Below are positions 33,505 to 43,452 of a stretch of 64,000 nucleotides of DNA, in pieces; within the stretch, counting starts at the first letter, position 1, and every line of letters starts with the position of its first letter. Below the pieces are notes generated by a model. The model did no database searches and was not told where the DNA came from. It saw only the letters and a program-made list of their open reading frames with translations. Made by a program: the position numbers and the translations under genes. This DNA comes from Armatimonadota bacterium (GTDB lineage Bacteria > Armatimonadota > UBA5829 > DTJY01): assembly GCA_029907255.1 (NCBI GenBank), contig JARYMF010000013.1:1-64000 (forward strand), in the 5' to 3' direction.

Positions 33505-36170
33505 GTAGTGAGCTGAGGACAAAATATCTTAAATTCTTTGAGGAACGAGGACACCTTATATACCCAAGTGATTCTCTCGTGCCCGATGATCCCACCTTGC
33601 TATTTACCAGCGCTGGGATGGTTCAGTTCAAGCCATATTTTATTGGCGCACGCAAGCCTCCGAGGAGTCGTATAACTACCGCTCAGAAATGTCTGCGAAC
33701 TGGAGACTTGGAAGTAGTAGGAACAACACCATTCCACCATACTTTTTTTGAAATGATGGGCAACTTCTCGTTTGGCGACTATTTCAAAAAAGAGGCAATT
33801 GCTTGGGCATGGGAGTTTCTTACGAAAGTTCTTGGTTTCTCCCCAAACGACCTTTGGGTTAGTGTTTATGAGAACGACGACGAGGCATATGAAATCTGGG
33901 AGAAAATAGTTGGTGTTCCGAATGAGCGCATTGTTCGTCTAGGGGCTGGAAAGAACTATTGGCCTCCAAATGCACCAACCGAAGGTCCAAATGGCCCATG
34001 TGGGCCGTGCTCTGAGATATTCTTTGACTATGGTGCAGACGTTGGCTGCAAGCGACCAAATTGCGACCCTTCTTGCGATTGTGCAAGGTTTAGCGAGGTT
34101 TGGAATCTTGTTTTTATGCAATACAATCGCGAAGAAGATGGTACGCTAACGCCGCTGCCCCAAAAAAACATCGATACGGGTCTTGGGCTCGAACGTGTTA
34201 CAGCAATTCTCCAAGGCACGCCTACAAACTTCGAGACCGATTTGTTTTTCCCAATTATCAAAAGCATTGAAGAGGTAAGTGGGGCGAAGTACCAAGCAAA
34301 GGAATCAGATGCTGACATAGCCTTCCGCGTTATTGCCGACCATATCCGGGCGATGGTTTTTGCAATTGCGGATGGTGTTCTTCCGTCGAACGTAGGAAGA
34401 GGATATGTTTTGCGGCGAATTATCCGCAGGGCAGTATTAAAAGGCAGATTGCTTGGCCTCCAGGAACCATTCCTAGACCGAATTGCACCTGTTGTGGTTG
34501 AGGTTATGAAAGACCCTTACCCAGAGCTGGTGGAACGGGAAGGGCACGTATGCAGGACTATAAGAGCTGATGAGGAAAAATTCCTGCGCACTTTAAACCA
34601 AGGGATGCAGAAGTTGGAGGAGGCAATAGAGGCTGTACTCAAGGGCAGTGGTGGTGCAGAGAAAGTGCTTCCAGGAATGGAGGCGTTTGTTCTCTATGAT
34701 ACTTACGGATTCCCTTTGGAGCTTACAGAAGAGATTGCCGCCGAACACGGACTGCGCGTAGATATCCAAGGCTTCAATGAGGCGATGGAGGAACAGCGCA
34801 GAAAAGCCAGAGAAGGAAGCGAAATTCCCTCTGAACTATTCGCTGCAAGCCTCATGACACTTGCTGAAATAGAAAAAGAAGAGCCTGAGACGGAGTTTGT
34901 TGGCTATGATATGCTAATTTCAGAATCGAAAATAGTTGGCATTCTGAAAAATGGAGAACTTGTTGATTCTGCTTCCCAGAATGATGAAATTGAACTTGTG
35001 TTGGACCGAACACCTTTCTACGCCGAGTCTGGAGGACAAGTAGGCGATAAAGGCATTATTACAACAAAAGAAGGCGCAGAAGTCGCTGTAGAGCATACAT
35101 ACCGAGCTGGTTCGCTTATTGTACATTCTGGCAGGGTTACCTCTGGAAAATTGAGCCGTGGGGAGAGAGTAACGGCTGCGGTAGACAGTGTGCGAAGAAT
35201 GGCGACTATGCGCAACCATACAGCAACTCACTTGCTCCATAAGGCGCTTAGAGTAGTGCTCGGCGAACATGTTGTCCAGTCTGGTTCGTCGGTTGACCCC
35301 GAACGACTGAGGTTTGACTTTACGCACCCCTCGCCACTTTCGCCTGAGGAATTAGCGCGGGTAGAAAGTATTGTAAATACCGAGATATATAATAGCCTTC
35401 CTGTCGAAATTTACCAGACCACTCTTGAACAGGCGAAGGAGGACGGGGCAATGGCTCTATTTACCGAGAAATATGGCGGCCAGGTAAGAGTGGTAAGGAT
35501 TGGCGACGTAAGTCTGGAACTTTGTGGCGGAACTCATGTGTCAAACACTAGTCAAGTTGGGATATTTAAAATCGTCAGCGAGAGTAGCGTTGGTGCAGGT
35601 CTTCGAAGAATCGAGGCAATGACTGGGCTTGCTGCGCTTGCATACCTAAATGAACGCGAGGCGCTTCTCAATGCCGCGGCGGAAATTCTGAGGACAGCTC
35701 CGACAGATGTCCCTGATGCTGTGCGCAGGCTCGTGGAGAATTTGAAAACTGCAGAAAAGCGAATTAGTGATCTCCAGCGTCGAATTGTTTCGGGCGGCGC
35801 AGAAGAGCTTGCCTCGAGAGCCGTTGATGTGAACGGTATAAAGCTCATCGCGGCAAGAGTTGAAGGCGATGCTGAGGCACTGAGCACGTTGGCAGATGGC
35901 TTGGCAAATAAACTAAAATCTGCTGTTGTTGTGCTAGGTGCCCCGGCAGATGGGAAAGTAATTTTTGTCAGTAAAGTCACCGCCGACCTTGTGAAAAAAG
36001 GTTTCAATGCCGGCGATATAATACGTGAGGTGGCAAAGGTTGCAGGCGGAGGTGGTGGAGGACGCCCAGATTTTGCGCAGGCTGGCGGGCGTGATGTCGG
36101 CAAACTTGACGAAGCACTTGAGAAAGCTAGGGAGCTTGTGAAAAAGAAAGCAGAGAGTAGCGCCCCATAA
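33498..36170 (+). CDS. alaS: Alanyl-tRNA synthetase
   Basis: 890 residues, full length. It charges tRNA-Ala and edits mischarged Ser/Gly. The catalytic class II core begins at residue 1 (RTKYLKFFEERGHLIYPS, SAGMVQFKPYF, TTPFHHTFFEMMGNFSF). The editing domain has its zinc ligands His574, His578, Cys676 and His680 (HTATH and CGGTH). The C-Ala domain ends with a glycine-rich run and GGRPDFAQAGG. The ATG lies inside the last codons of the PfkB gene, suggesting coupling. This is the head of a block continuing into ruvX. Confidence 0.97.
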   Translation: MLSSELRTKYLKFFEERGHLIYPSDSLVPDDPTLLFTSAGMVQFKPYFIGARKPPRSRITTAQKCLRTGDLEVVGTTPFHHTFFEMMGNFSFGDYFKKEAIAWAWEFLTKVLGFSPNDLWVSVYENDDEAYEIWEKIVGVPNERIVRLGAGKNYWPPNAPTEGPNGPCGPCSEIFFDYGADVGCKRPNCDPSCDCARFSEVWNLVFMQYNREEDGTLTPLPQKNIDTGLGLERVTAILQGTPTNFETDLFFPIIKSIEEVSGAKYQAKESDADIAFRVIADHIRAMVFAIADGVLPSNVGRGYVLRRIIRRAVLKGRLLGLQEPFLDRIAPVVVEVMKDPYPELVEREGHVCRTIRADEEKFLRTLNQGMQKLEEAIEAVLKGSGGAEKVLPGMEAFVLYDTYGFPLELTEEIAAEHGLRVDIQGFNEAMEEQRRKAREGSEIPSELFAASLMTLAEIEKEEPETEFVGYDMLISESKIVGILKNGELVDSASQNDEIELVLDRTPFYAESGGQVGDKGIITTKEGAEVAVEHTYRAGSLIVHSGRVTSGKLSRGERVTAAVDSVRRMATMRNHTATHLLHKALRVVLGEHVVQSGSSVDPERLRFDFTHPSPLSPEELARVESIVNTEIYNSLPVEIYQTTLEQAKEDGAMALFTEKYGGQVRVVRIGDVSLELCGGTHVSNTSQVGIFKIVSESSVGAGLRRIEAMTGLAALAYLNEREALLNAAAEILRTAPTDVPDAVRRLVENLKTAEKRISDLQRRIVSGGAEELASRAVDVNGIKLIAARVEGDAEALSTLADGLANKLKSAVVVLGAPADGKVIFVSKVTADLVKKGFNAGDIIREVAKVAGGGGGGRPDFAQAGGRDVGKLDEALEKARELVKKKAESSAP

Positions 36171-36195
36171 CTTTTTTGTGCTTGCAATTAAAGAC

Positions 36196-36636
36196 ATGCG
36201 GTATATGGGTTTAGATGTGGGTGATAAAACAATCGGCGTTGCCATAAGCGATGAGCTTGGAATGGTGGCAACGCCATTAACTGTAATACGGCGAAGCACA
36301 AGCGTTAAGAAAGACATTGCCGAGATTAAAAAGCTGGCAGAAGCTTATCAAGTCGGCGTTATCGTCGTTGGATTGCCCCTAATGTTGGCAGGTACGGTTG
36401 GAGTCCAGGCAGAAAAGGCTAAGGAGTTTGTCGAAGCACTCAAGCCACATGTCAAAGTTCCAGTTGAACTTTGGGACGAACGGCTGACGACTGTTGAAGT
36501 GGAACGGATACTCGTCGAAGCAGACCAGTCGCGTGAAAATCGCAAAGCGGTTGTTGACAAACTAGCAGCGGCGGTGATGCTTCAATCCTATCTCAATCGT
36601 AAAAGGCGCGAGGTCCGCAATAGTGAGCAATCTTAG
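36196..36636 (+). CDS. ruvX: Putative pre-16S rRNA nuclease / Holliday junction resolvase YqgF
   Basis: 146 residues, as usual. MRYMGLDVGDKTIGVAISD is the first strand of the RNase H-like fold with its catalytic Asp; VPVELWDERLTT holds another acidic residue and LAAAVMLQSYL ends the fold. E. coli YqgF matures the 16S 5' end. The ATG at 36196 matches family N-termini; ATG 36205 is an alternative and GTG 36178 is unlikely. It overlaps mltG by 14 bases. Confidence 0.93.
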   Translation: MRYMGLDVGDKTIGVAISDELGMVATPLTVIRRSTSVKKDIAEIKKLAEAYQVGVIVVGLPLMLAGTVGVQAEKAKEFVEALKPHVKVPVELWDERLTTVEVERILVEADQSRENRKAVVDKLAAAVMLQSYLNRKRREVRNSEQS

Positions 36637-37633
36637 ACGTATTGGCTTTTTGGCAGCATTCCTTCTGGCAATCGTGGCGTTAGGGGCTTTGCTTTGGCTT
36701 AGTTGGGGGGTATGGACGCCAGCAGGTCGCGACCGCAAAATAATGGTATTGATACCCAATGGTTCCTCTACCAAAAAAATTGCACATTTGCTGGCAAAAT
36801 CGGGTGTTATCCGCAGCCCCTCTGGTTTTATTTTGCTTGCACTTTGGCAGCACAAAAGCGAAAGTCTCAAGCCCGGTGCGTACGAGCTCAGTCCTGCCAT
36901 GACCCCCAGCAAAATTCTGAAGAAAATCGTCGCGGGCGATGTTAGCGCAAAGTGGGTTACGTTTCCAGAAGGGTTTACTACTTCGCAGATTGCCGAGCGT
37001 CTTCATGCAGAAGGCTTGGCAAATATGGATAGATTCTATAGCTTAGCACGAACCAGAGGGTCAGCTTTTACTACAAGCTTCCCACATCCAGGAGATGACT
37101 TAGAGGGCTACTTATTCCCAGATACCTATCTGATTTCCATTGGCAGCTCAGAGGAATCTATAATTCAAGAGATGCTCGATAATTTTGGAAAAAGAATAGC
37201 GGACCTGATGCCTGAAATTGCTGCAAGCGGCATGAACCTTCACGAGATTGTTATCTTAGCTTCGCTCATTGAGCGTGAAGCACGCATTTCAAAAGATAGG
37301 CCGCTAATATCCGCAGTTCTTCGAAACAGACTTTCGAAAGGGATGCATTTGGAATGCGATGCCACTATTCTATACGCCCTTGGAAGGCACAAGAGCCGCC
37401 TATTTTATAGAGACCTGGGAATAGATTCCCCATATAATACTTATCGGTATCCGGGACTCCCGCCTGGTCCGATTGCAAACCCTGGCCTTGCTTCTATCAA
37501 AGCAGCACTCCATCCCGCAAATGTGGATTATCTTTATTATGTAGCCAAACGAGATGGTTCGCATATCTTCAGCCGAACTTTAGAAGAACACAACCGTGCA
37601 AAACAAATTGCGCGTGGAGGGACTGGTAGGTGA
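36623..37633 (+). CDS. mltG: Endolytic transglycosylase MltG
   Basis: 336 residues from GTG 36623, whose start overlaps the ruvX end. One N-terminal membrane segment (LAAFLLAIVALGALLWLSW) anchors it. A LysM-like region follows (IPNGSSTKKIAHLLAKSGV, KPGAYELSP, VTFPEGFTTSQIAERLH). The YceG catalytic domain has DDLEGYLFPDTY and LASLIEREAR, in which Glu217 matches the catalytic Glu of E. coli MltG (Glu218). PGLPPGPIANPG completes the fold. The enzyme cuts nascent glycan strands and is thought to set their length. Its stop overlaps the next start (GTGA). Confidence 0.95.
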   Translation: MSNLRRIGFLAAFLLAIVALGALLWLSWGVWTPAGRDRKIMVLIPNGSSTKKIAHLLAKSGVIRSPSGFILLALWQHKSESLKPGAYELSPAMTPSKILKKIVAGDVSAKWVTFPEGFTTSQIAERLHAEGLANMDRFYSLARTRGSAFTTSFPHPGDDLEGYLFPDTYLISIGSSEESIIQEMLDNFGKRIADLMPEIAASGMNLHEIVILASLIEREARISKDRPLISAVLRNRLSKGMHLECDATILYALGRHKSRLFYRDLGIDSPYNTYRYPGLPPGPIANPGLASIKAALHPANVDYLYYVAKRDGSHIFSRTLEEHNRAKQIARGGTGR

Positions 37634-38172
37634 ATAAGCTCCTTAAGCTTCTTTGCCCTGATGAGTATTTATCTTCAGTGAGCCAGATAGACTTACAAGC
37701 ATTACGAAATCGCGGTTTTTCAGCGATACTCGTTGATTTAGATAATACATTGGTGCCCTGGAGGAAAAGCGAAGTTCCCAAAGCAACTCACGATTGGCTT
37801 CAAAAGGCAAAGGAATATGGATTCAAGGTTTGCATAGTCTCGAATACACGGTTTCCCAATCGGCTTAAGCGCCTTGCGAAAGAAATGAATTTGCCATATG
37901 TGAATAGGGTATTAAAGCCTCGGCGCGGAGGTTTTAGAGAGGCACTAAGACTTCTTGGTGTAGAGCCTGAACATGCAGTTGTAGTGGGTGACCAGGTTTT
38001 TACCGATATTTTGGGTGGTGAAAGGCTAGGACTATATACCATTCTAGTAAGGCCCCTTTCCAAACATGAATTCATAGCAACAATAATCAGCAGGTTTTTC
38101 GAGAGAATGCTTTTAAGGTTTTTTGAAAGGCGCGGAATGCTTGCCATCAAAGATGGTGCAAAGCCTTCGTAG
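37630..38172 (+). CDS. yqeG: YqeG family HAD-IIIA phosphatase
   Basis: 180 residues from GTG 37630, overlapping the mltG stop by four bases. HAD motif I is VDLDNTLVPW (two Asp), motif II lies in CIVSNTR, motif III is KPRRGGF, and motif IV is VVVGDQVFTDILGG. YqeG-type phosphatases are widespread in Gram-positives next to aroE and yqeH; their substrate is debated, with phosphatidylglycerophosphate proposed for relatives. The C-terminal helices (MLLRFFERRG) are basic. Confidence 0.92.
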   Translation: MNKLLKLLCPDEYLSSVSQIDLQALRNRGFSAILVDLDNTLVPWRKSEVPKATHDWLQKAKEYGFKVCIVSNTRFPNRLKRLAKEMNLPYVNRVLKPRRGGFREALRLLGVEPEHAVVVGDQVFTDILGGERLGLYTILVRPLSKHEFIATIISRFFERMLLRFFERRGMLAIKDGAKPS

Positions 38173-38221
38173 ACGGGAACATTTGAGTAATCTAGAGCGT
38201 CAGAAAAGGGAAGATGGAAAG

Positions 38222-39091
38222 TTGAAAGGACTGTTGAGCGGCGAGACAAAAGTTGTTGGCGTTTTCGGATATCCCGTGCGTCACAGCTTGTCTCCTGCAA
38301 TGCATAATGCAGCTTTCCAAGAGCTTGGGCTAGACTTTGTCTACGTCCCGTTTAACGTGCACCCTGACAATTTGGAAGCCGCGGTTCGAGGTATCCGCGC
38401 GTTGCAGATAGTCGGCGTGAATGTAACAATCCCACACAAGGAATCAGTAATTCGATTCCTTGATTGGGTCAGTCCCGAAGCCCAGCAGATATCTTCTGTA
38501 AATACAGTGCATAACTCTGAGGGATTACTCAGAGGCTACAGCACAGATGGGCAAGGTTTTATCGAATCGCTGGGTCAGATGGCTGCTGAGGTGGTTGGCA
38601 AAAAGGTTGTCGTGCTAGGCGCTGGTGGTTCAGCAAGGGCAATAGTTAATGCGTTGGCTGTTCGAGGTTGCCAAGTGACTGTTGCAAATCGCACGCTTAG
38701 TCGAGCAATTGAAATGGTTGAGGCGCTTAAAGCGAAGTTGGGTGAGCATCCAATTCACGCAGTGCAAATAGAAAGCGAGGAAGCACGGCACGCAGTGGAG
38801 GGAGCAAACTTTCTGGTCAACTGCACTTCTGTCGGGATGTTTCCGCATACCGATGAGCAGCCGGTTCCTTCGGAATGGTTGCACAAAGGGCTGTTGGTAT
38901 ACGATTTGATATATAACCCAATGGAAACGAAATTGCTACAAGCGGCACGCAAGGTTGGATGTAAGGTAATGAATGGTATTAAGATGCTAGTTTATCAAGG
39001 AGCGATTTCATTTCGGATATGGACTGGCTTGGAGCCACCAATTAAGGCCATGGAGGAGGCAGTGGTGGCTGGATTAAAGAGAATGAAGTAA
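38222..39091 (+). CDS. aroE: Shikimate dehydrogenase
   Basis: 289 residues if started at TTG 38222, which has AAGGGAAGA just upstream and lies 14 residues before the conserved GYPVRHSLSPAMHN motif, as expected. No ATG lies close; TTG 38183 or ATG 38153 remain possible. The substrate site has NVTIPHK (catalytic Lys) and STDGQGF (Asp); the NADP fold has VVLGAGGSARAI and VANRT; NCTSVGM follows. It reduces 3-dehydroshikimate to shikimate in aromatic amino acid synthesis. It is the last gene of the block before the pilus promoter. Confidence 0.92.
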   Translation: MKGLLSGETKVVGVFGYPVRHSLSPAMHNAAFQELGLDFVYVPFNVHPDNLEAAVRGIRALQIVGVNVTIPHKESVIRFLDWVSPEAQQISSVNTVHNSEGLLRGYSTDGQGFIESLGQMAAEVVGKKVVVLGAGGSARAIVNALAVRGCQVTVANRTLSRAIEMVEALKAKLGEHPIHAVQIESEEARHAVEGANFLVNCTSVGMFPHTDEQPVPSEWLHKGLLVYDLIYNPMETKLLQAARKVGCKVMNGIKMLVYQGAISFRIWTGLEPPIKAMEEAVVAGLKRMK

Positions 39092-39108
39092 ATCTTCGGA
39101 GCGGCCGA

Positions 39109-39137
39109 TTGTATATAGTAAGACAGGATGGTATAAT
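39109..39137 (+). promoter_or_regulatory. Promoter of the type IV pilus operon
   Basis: TTGTAT (39109-39114), 17 bases, TATAAT (39132-39137) with an extended -10 TGG in front. The start lies about 45 bases ahead of pilB. Confidence 0.6.
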
Positions 39138-39189
39138 ATTTTGAATAGGATGTTAGAATGCACGAGCATGGGGTGGAGGTCCTAAAGCA

Positions 39190-40947
39190 ATGGTAACGAT
39201 GAGAAAAGATATAGGCGATCTCCTTCTGGAGGCGCAAGTAATAACACCTGAGCAGCTTGCCCAGGCAAGAGAAGCTCAGAAAGCTGCACCTGGGGATATT
39301 GGCCAGATAATCATGGATCTTGGTTTTGCAAATGAAAAACAGGTGCTACAGGCTCGTGCACGCCAGCTGAACATACCGTTTGTAGACCTTACCACCCAGA
39401 AAATTGATCCTGCTGCTATAAATGTGGTGCCTGAGAATATAGTCAGGCGGCACAAGGTAATGCCGGTCATGAAGAATGGCAATCGCTTGACGGTAGCAAT
39501 GGCGGATACAAACAACATAATGGCGCTTGACGACCTAAGGTCCGTCACGCGATTGCAGATTCAACCGGCGCTTGCTACTGCTCAGGCGATTGAGGAAGCT
39601 ATCGAACGCAATTACCGTGGTGGAAGCAGTGACGCCGCAAGTGCTACTCCAGCTGCAGCCACAGGTGCCCCGCTTGGCGGGGGGATAGCAAGCATTCAAG
39701 ATGCGATAGACTCATATAGGTCTCGCGAGGTTGCCGAAGAAGAAGACCCCGATGCAGTTGCAAGGGTTGCCGAGGAAGCCCCAATAATCCGGGCAGCCAA
39801 CACAATCATACAGCAGGCCATCCAGCAGGAAGCAAGCGATATCCATGTCGAGCCCGACAGGCGCCATGTGCGCGTGAGATATCGCTTGGATGGCGTTCTG
39901 CATGAAGAGATGACGCTTCCAAAATATATTCAAGCACCCTTGATTTCAAGATTTAAGATTATGGCGGAAATGAATATCGCTGAACGAAGGGTGCCTCAAG
40001 ATGGACGTATTGCCGTTCGAGCAAATGGAAAAGATTATGACCTTCGTGTGAGCTGTTTGCCAACCATCTATGGCGAGAAAATCGTCTGCCGAATTCTCGA
40101 TAAGAGCAGTGTATTGATTGGTTTGAACAAGTTAGGTTTCTCGCCGGAGTCACTTGCAAGGCTTGAAGAATTAATAGTGCAACCTAACGGAATGGTTCTT
40201 TCTACGGGTCCAACCGGTAGCGGCAAAACTACAACCCAATATTCTGTTCTTCATAAGATTAACTCGGTAGCAAAGAACATAATCACAATTGAAGACCCTG
40301 TAGAGTATCAGCTTCCAGGAATATCACAGGTTCAAGTCAACGTCAAAGCAGGCTTAACTTTCGCAACCGCTCTAAGAGCTTTTCTGCGGCAAGACCCCGA
40401 TATAATTATGGTAGGTGAAATGCGAGACCTTGAAACAGCAGAAATAGCGGTTGAAGCAGCTCTTACAGGTCACCTGGTTCTATCCACATTGCATACCAAC
40501 AATGCCCCATCAGCCGTTATCCGAATGGTGGATATGGGGGTTGAGCCATACCTGATATCCGCAACCGTAATTGGTGTTCTGGCGCAAAGGCTTGCTAGAA
40601 AAGTCTGCCAGAACTGCAAAGAACCCTACCAAGTGCGTGCGAGCGAGCTTCGAGTGCTAGGTTACCCGGTAGAGGATAAGAATGAGATGATCACACTCTA
40701 CCGTGGTCGCGGCTGTGAGGTGTGTAGGCATACCGGTTTCAAAGGAAGAATTGGAATCTTCGAACTTATGTGCGTAAATGATGAGATTGCCGAGCTTATC
40801 GTACGCAGAGCACCTCTTGCCGACATTCGCGAAGCGGCAAAAGCAAATGGAATGAAAGAACTCCGGGAGGATGGATTAGATAAAGTCCTTCAAGGGATTA
40901 CCACTCCTGAAGAGGTCAAGGCTGTAGTCTTCACCGCAGGTCATTAA
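39190..40947 (+). CDS. pilB: Type IV pilus assembly ATPase PilB (GspE family)
   Basis: 585 residues, preceded by GTGGAGGTC. The N-terminal GspE_N/MshEN domain begins at residue 1 (IGDLLLEAQVITPEQLAQA, RHKVMPVMKNGNRLTVAMAD). The ATPase core has ASDIHVEPDRRHVRVRYRLD, Walker A GPTGSGKT (340-347), the Asp box and His box (GEMRDLETAEIA, LTGHLVLSTLHTN). A C4 zinc site (CQNC and CEVC) lies near the end. It powers pilus extension. pilT, pilC and pilD follow. Confidence 0.97.
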   Translation: MVTMRKDIGDLLLEAQVITPEQLAQAREAQKAAPGDIGQIIMDLGFANEKQVLQARARQLNIPFVDLTTQKIDPAAINVVPENIVRRHKVMPVMKNGNRLTVAMADTNNIMALDDLRSVTRLQIQPALATAQAIEEAIERNYRGGSSDAASATPAAATGAPLGGGIASIQDAIDSYRSREVAEEEDPDAVARVAEEAPIIRAANTIIQQAIQQEASDIHVEPDRRHVRVRYRLDGVLHEEMTLPKYIQAPLISRFKIMAEMNIAERRVPQDGRIAVRANGKDYDLRVSCLPTIYGEKIVCRILDKSSVLIGLNKLGFSPESLARLEELIVQPNGMVLSTGPTGSGKTTTQYSVLHKINSVAKNIITIEDPVEYQLPGISQVQVNVKAGLTFATALRAFLRQDPDIIMVGEMRDLETAEIAVEAALTGHLVLSTLHTNNAPSAVIRMVDMGVEPYLISATVIGVLAQRLARKVCQNCKEPYQVRASELRVLGYPVEDKNEMITLYRGRGCEVCRHTGFKGRIGIFELMCVNDEIAELIVRRAPLADIREAAKANGMKELREDGLDKVLQGITTPEEVKAVVFTAGH

Positions 40948-40998
40948 AGCTTGAATTCCTTTCCTAATAAATAGGGAAGCAGAAGTGAGGGGGACACA

Positions 40999-42165
40999 TT
41001 GGTACAGGATGCCATGGTAACTGCCCAAATGCAACAACGTCCGATTGGTAAAGTACGTCCAATCGAGGAAGTTCATATAGATGACCTTCTTAGATTGGTG
41101 GTGGAGCGCGGAGCTTCTGACCTCCACCTAGCAGTAGGGGTGCCACCAATTCTCCGAATTGATGGCCAGCTTATGCCAACTAATTATGAGAAGCTGACAC
41201 CAACGGACAGTCAGAGGCTAGTGTATGATATTCTAACTGACGAGCAAATCCAGCGGTTTGAAGCCGACCTCCAGCTTGATTTTTCGTATTCTTTGGCTAA
41301 AGTTTCGCGCTTTAGAGTTAACGTTTTTCGCGATAAGGGCACAGTAGCAGCTGCTTTCCGGGTGATTCCCACACGAATTCCTACTATTCGCGAGCTGGGT
41401 CTTCCAGTAATACTTGAAGAACTTTCAAGAAAGCCTCGCGGATTGATTCTCGTGACAGGGCCGACCGGTTCAGGAAAGTCCACAACTCTGGCGGCGATGG
41501 TCAACCAGATAAACTCTGAGAGAAGTGCGCATATCATTACCATTGAAGATCCCATTGAGTATTTGCATCAACACAAAATGAGCATCATTAATCAGCGTGA
41601 GCTTGGCCTCGATGTTCGGTCGTTCTCGGGTGCACTTCGAGCTGCTCTTCGCGAAGACCCAGATGTAATTCTCGTTGGCGAAATGCGAGATTTGGACACG
41701 ATATCAACTGCAATAACATGCGCTGAAACAGGACACCTAGTGCTTGCTACACTACATACAATCAACGCGCCCCAAACGGTTGACCGTGTGGTAGACGTGT
41801 TTCCGCCTGAGCAACAAGAGCAAATCCGGTTTATGCTTTCAAATAACTTGGAAGCCGTTCTATGTCAACAGCTGTTGCCTAGAGCAGGAATGCCAGGCCG
41901 CGTTTGTGCAATGGAGGTAATGATAGCTTCACCGGCTATAAGAAACCTCATTAGAGAAAATAAAGCACACCAGATAACTTCGGTTATACAGACTAGTGCT
42001 AATCTTGGGATGCAGACAATGGACCAATCGCTAAGAGACCTATATCAACGCGGCCAAATAACATATGACGAAGCTCTATCACGAGCGATGAATCCTGATG
42101 AATTCAAAACAATGGTAGCAACTGCCGGACGCGGCCCCATGCCTGGGAACGCTAATGGACGATAG
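40999..42165 (+). CDS. pilT: Type IV pilus retraction ATPase PilT
   Basis: 388 residues from TTG 40999 (GAGGGGG upstream); ATG 41014 is an alternative. VERGASDLHLAVGVPPILRI opens the family fold, Walker A is GPTGSGKS at 154-161, with IEDPIEYLH, GEMRDLDTISTAITCAETGH, the PilT motif region AETGHLVLATLHT, and the C-terminal AIRNLIREN motif (analogue of AIRNLIRE). This drives retraction and twitching. Confidence 0.96.
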   Translation: MVQDAMVTAQMQQRPIGKVRPIEEVHIDDLLRLVVERGASDLHLAVGVPPILRIDGQLMPTNYEKLTPTDSQRLVYDILTDEQIQRFEADLQLDFSYSLAKVSRFRVNVFRDKGTVAAAFRVIPTRIPTIRELGLPVILEELSRKPRGLILVTGPTGSGKSTTLAAMVNQINSERSAHIITIEDPIEYLHQHKMSIINQRELGLDVRSFSGALRAALREDPDVILVGEMRDLDTISTAITCAETGHLVLATLHTINAPQTVDRVVDVFPPEQQEQIRFMLSNNLEAVLCQQLLPRAGMPGRVCAMEVMIASPAIRNLIRENKAHQITSVIQTSANLGMQTMDQSLRDLYQRGQITYDEALSRAMNPDEFKTMVATAGRGPMPGNANGR

Positions 42166-42200
42166 GAAATATCGGGCACCGCTGATTTAGGAGTGAAAAG

Positions 42201-43427
42201 ATGGCAACCTTTGCATACACAATCAGAGACGCAACAGGCACAATACGGCAAGGGATATCGGAAGGTGAAAGCGAGGCAGCGGTAGCACGGTCGCTTCAAG
42301 AGCGCGGCTATACGGTTATGAAGGTCCAACGCACAAAAGCTTCCAAGCCCAAGTCCGCTGGGATGGGATTTGGGCGCGTGAAGCTTACCGACCTTGCTAT
42401 CTTTTGCCGTCAATTTTCAACGATGATTGATGCGGGTGTTTCACTCGTAAGATGTCTTTCAGTCCTTGCGGAACAAACGCAAAGTCCTAAATTGCGGCGA
42501 ATTATTGCTGATATTGAAGCCCAAGTTCAGGGCGGAGAAACGCTTTCAAAAGCAATGTCCAAATATCCTAATGTTTTCAGCAATTTATTCATCGGTTTGG
42601 TTCGAGCTGGCGAAGTTGGCGGCGCGCTTGAAGAAAGCCTTCAGAGGTTATCTACCTTCTTGGAAAAAGATTTGGAACTCCGCCGCAAAGTTAAATCCGC
42701 AATGACATATCCAACAATCGTCGTGATTGTTGCGCTCATAATTGTTATCGGCTTGGTCACGTTTGTGCTTCCAAAATTTATGGACCTGTTTAAAGACCTC
42801 GGCGTTAAAGAAATGCCATTCACAACGCTAATACTTATGAATTTCAGCCATTTTCTGACAACGAAATGGTATATAATGCTAGGTTGCCTTATTGCGTTCT
42901 TCGTAGCATTTCGCCTTTTTGTCAAGACCAGGGTTGGACGTCGAATTTACGACCGAATAAAGCTTAAAGCACCGGTATTTGGAAAGCTAAATCACAAAAT
43001 ATGCCTTTCGCGATTTTCGCGCACGCTAGCAACGCTTCTAATAAGTGGTGTCCCGATACTTCAGGCTATGGAAACTGTCGCAGGGACAGTGGCAAATGAA
43101 ATCATCGGTGATGCGATTCTAGAGGCGAGATCGAGAATTCGCGAAGGCGATAGGATTGGCGAACCTCTTCAAAAAAGCAAAATGTTCCCGCCTATGGTGG
43201 TCCAAATGATAAGCATCGGCGAAGAGTCCGGTGCGCTGGACCAAATGCTTGGAAAGATTGCGGACTTCTATGAAAATGAAGTAGATGCCGCGCTTCAAAG
43301 CCTTACAGCTTCCATCGAACCTGTAATGATTGTATTTTTGGGTGGCGCTGTAGGTTTCATAGTTATCTCAATGTTCATGCCGCTCATCACAGTTATTGGC
43401 AATCTTTCACAAGGCGGCGGCGAGTAG
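42201..43427 (+). CDS. pilC: Type IV pilus inner-membrane platform protein PilC
   Basis: 408 residues, TAGGAGTG upstream. It has the typical two-repeat GspF fold. Each half has a cytoplasmic helical bundle (IFCRQFSTMIDAGVSLVRCL; CLSRFSRTLATLLISGVPIL) and membrane segments (IVVIVALIIVIGLVTFVLP, MLGCLIAFFVAF, VMIVFLGGAVGFIVISMFMP). It links the ATPases to the growing pilus. A clear member of the PilC/GspF family. Confidence 0.96.
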   Translation: MATFAYTIRDATGTIRQGISEGESEAAVARSLQERGYTVMKVQRTKASKPKSAGMGFGRVKLTDLAIFCRQFSTMIDAGVSLVRCLSVLAEQTQSPKLRRIIADIEAQVQGGETLSKAMSKYPNVFSNLFIGLVRAGEVGGALEESLQRLSTFLEKDLELRRKVKSAMTYPTIVVIVALIIVIGLVTFVLPKFMDLFKDLGVKEMPFTTLILMNFSHFLTTKWYIMLGCLIAFFVAFRLFVKTRVGRRIYDRIKLKAPVFGKLNHKICLSRFSRTLATLLISGVPILQAMETVAGTVANEIIGDAILEARSRIREGDRIGEPLQKSKMFPPMVVQMISIGEESGALDQMLGKIADFYENEVDAALQSLTASIEPVMIVFLGGAVGFIVISMFMPLITVIGNLSQGGGE

Positions 43428-43452
43428 AGCTTAGGAGAAAAGCATATTAGCA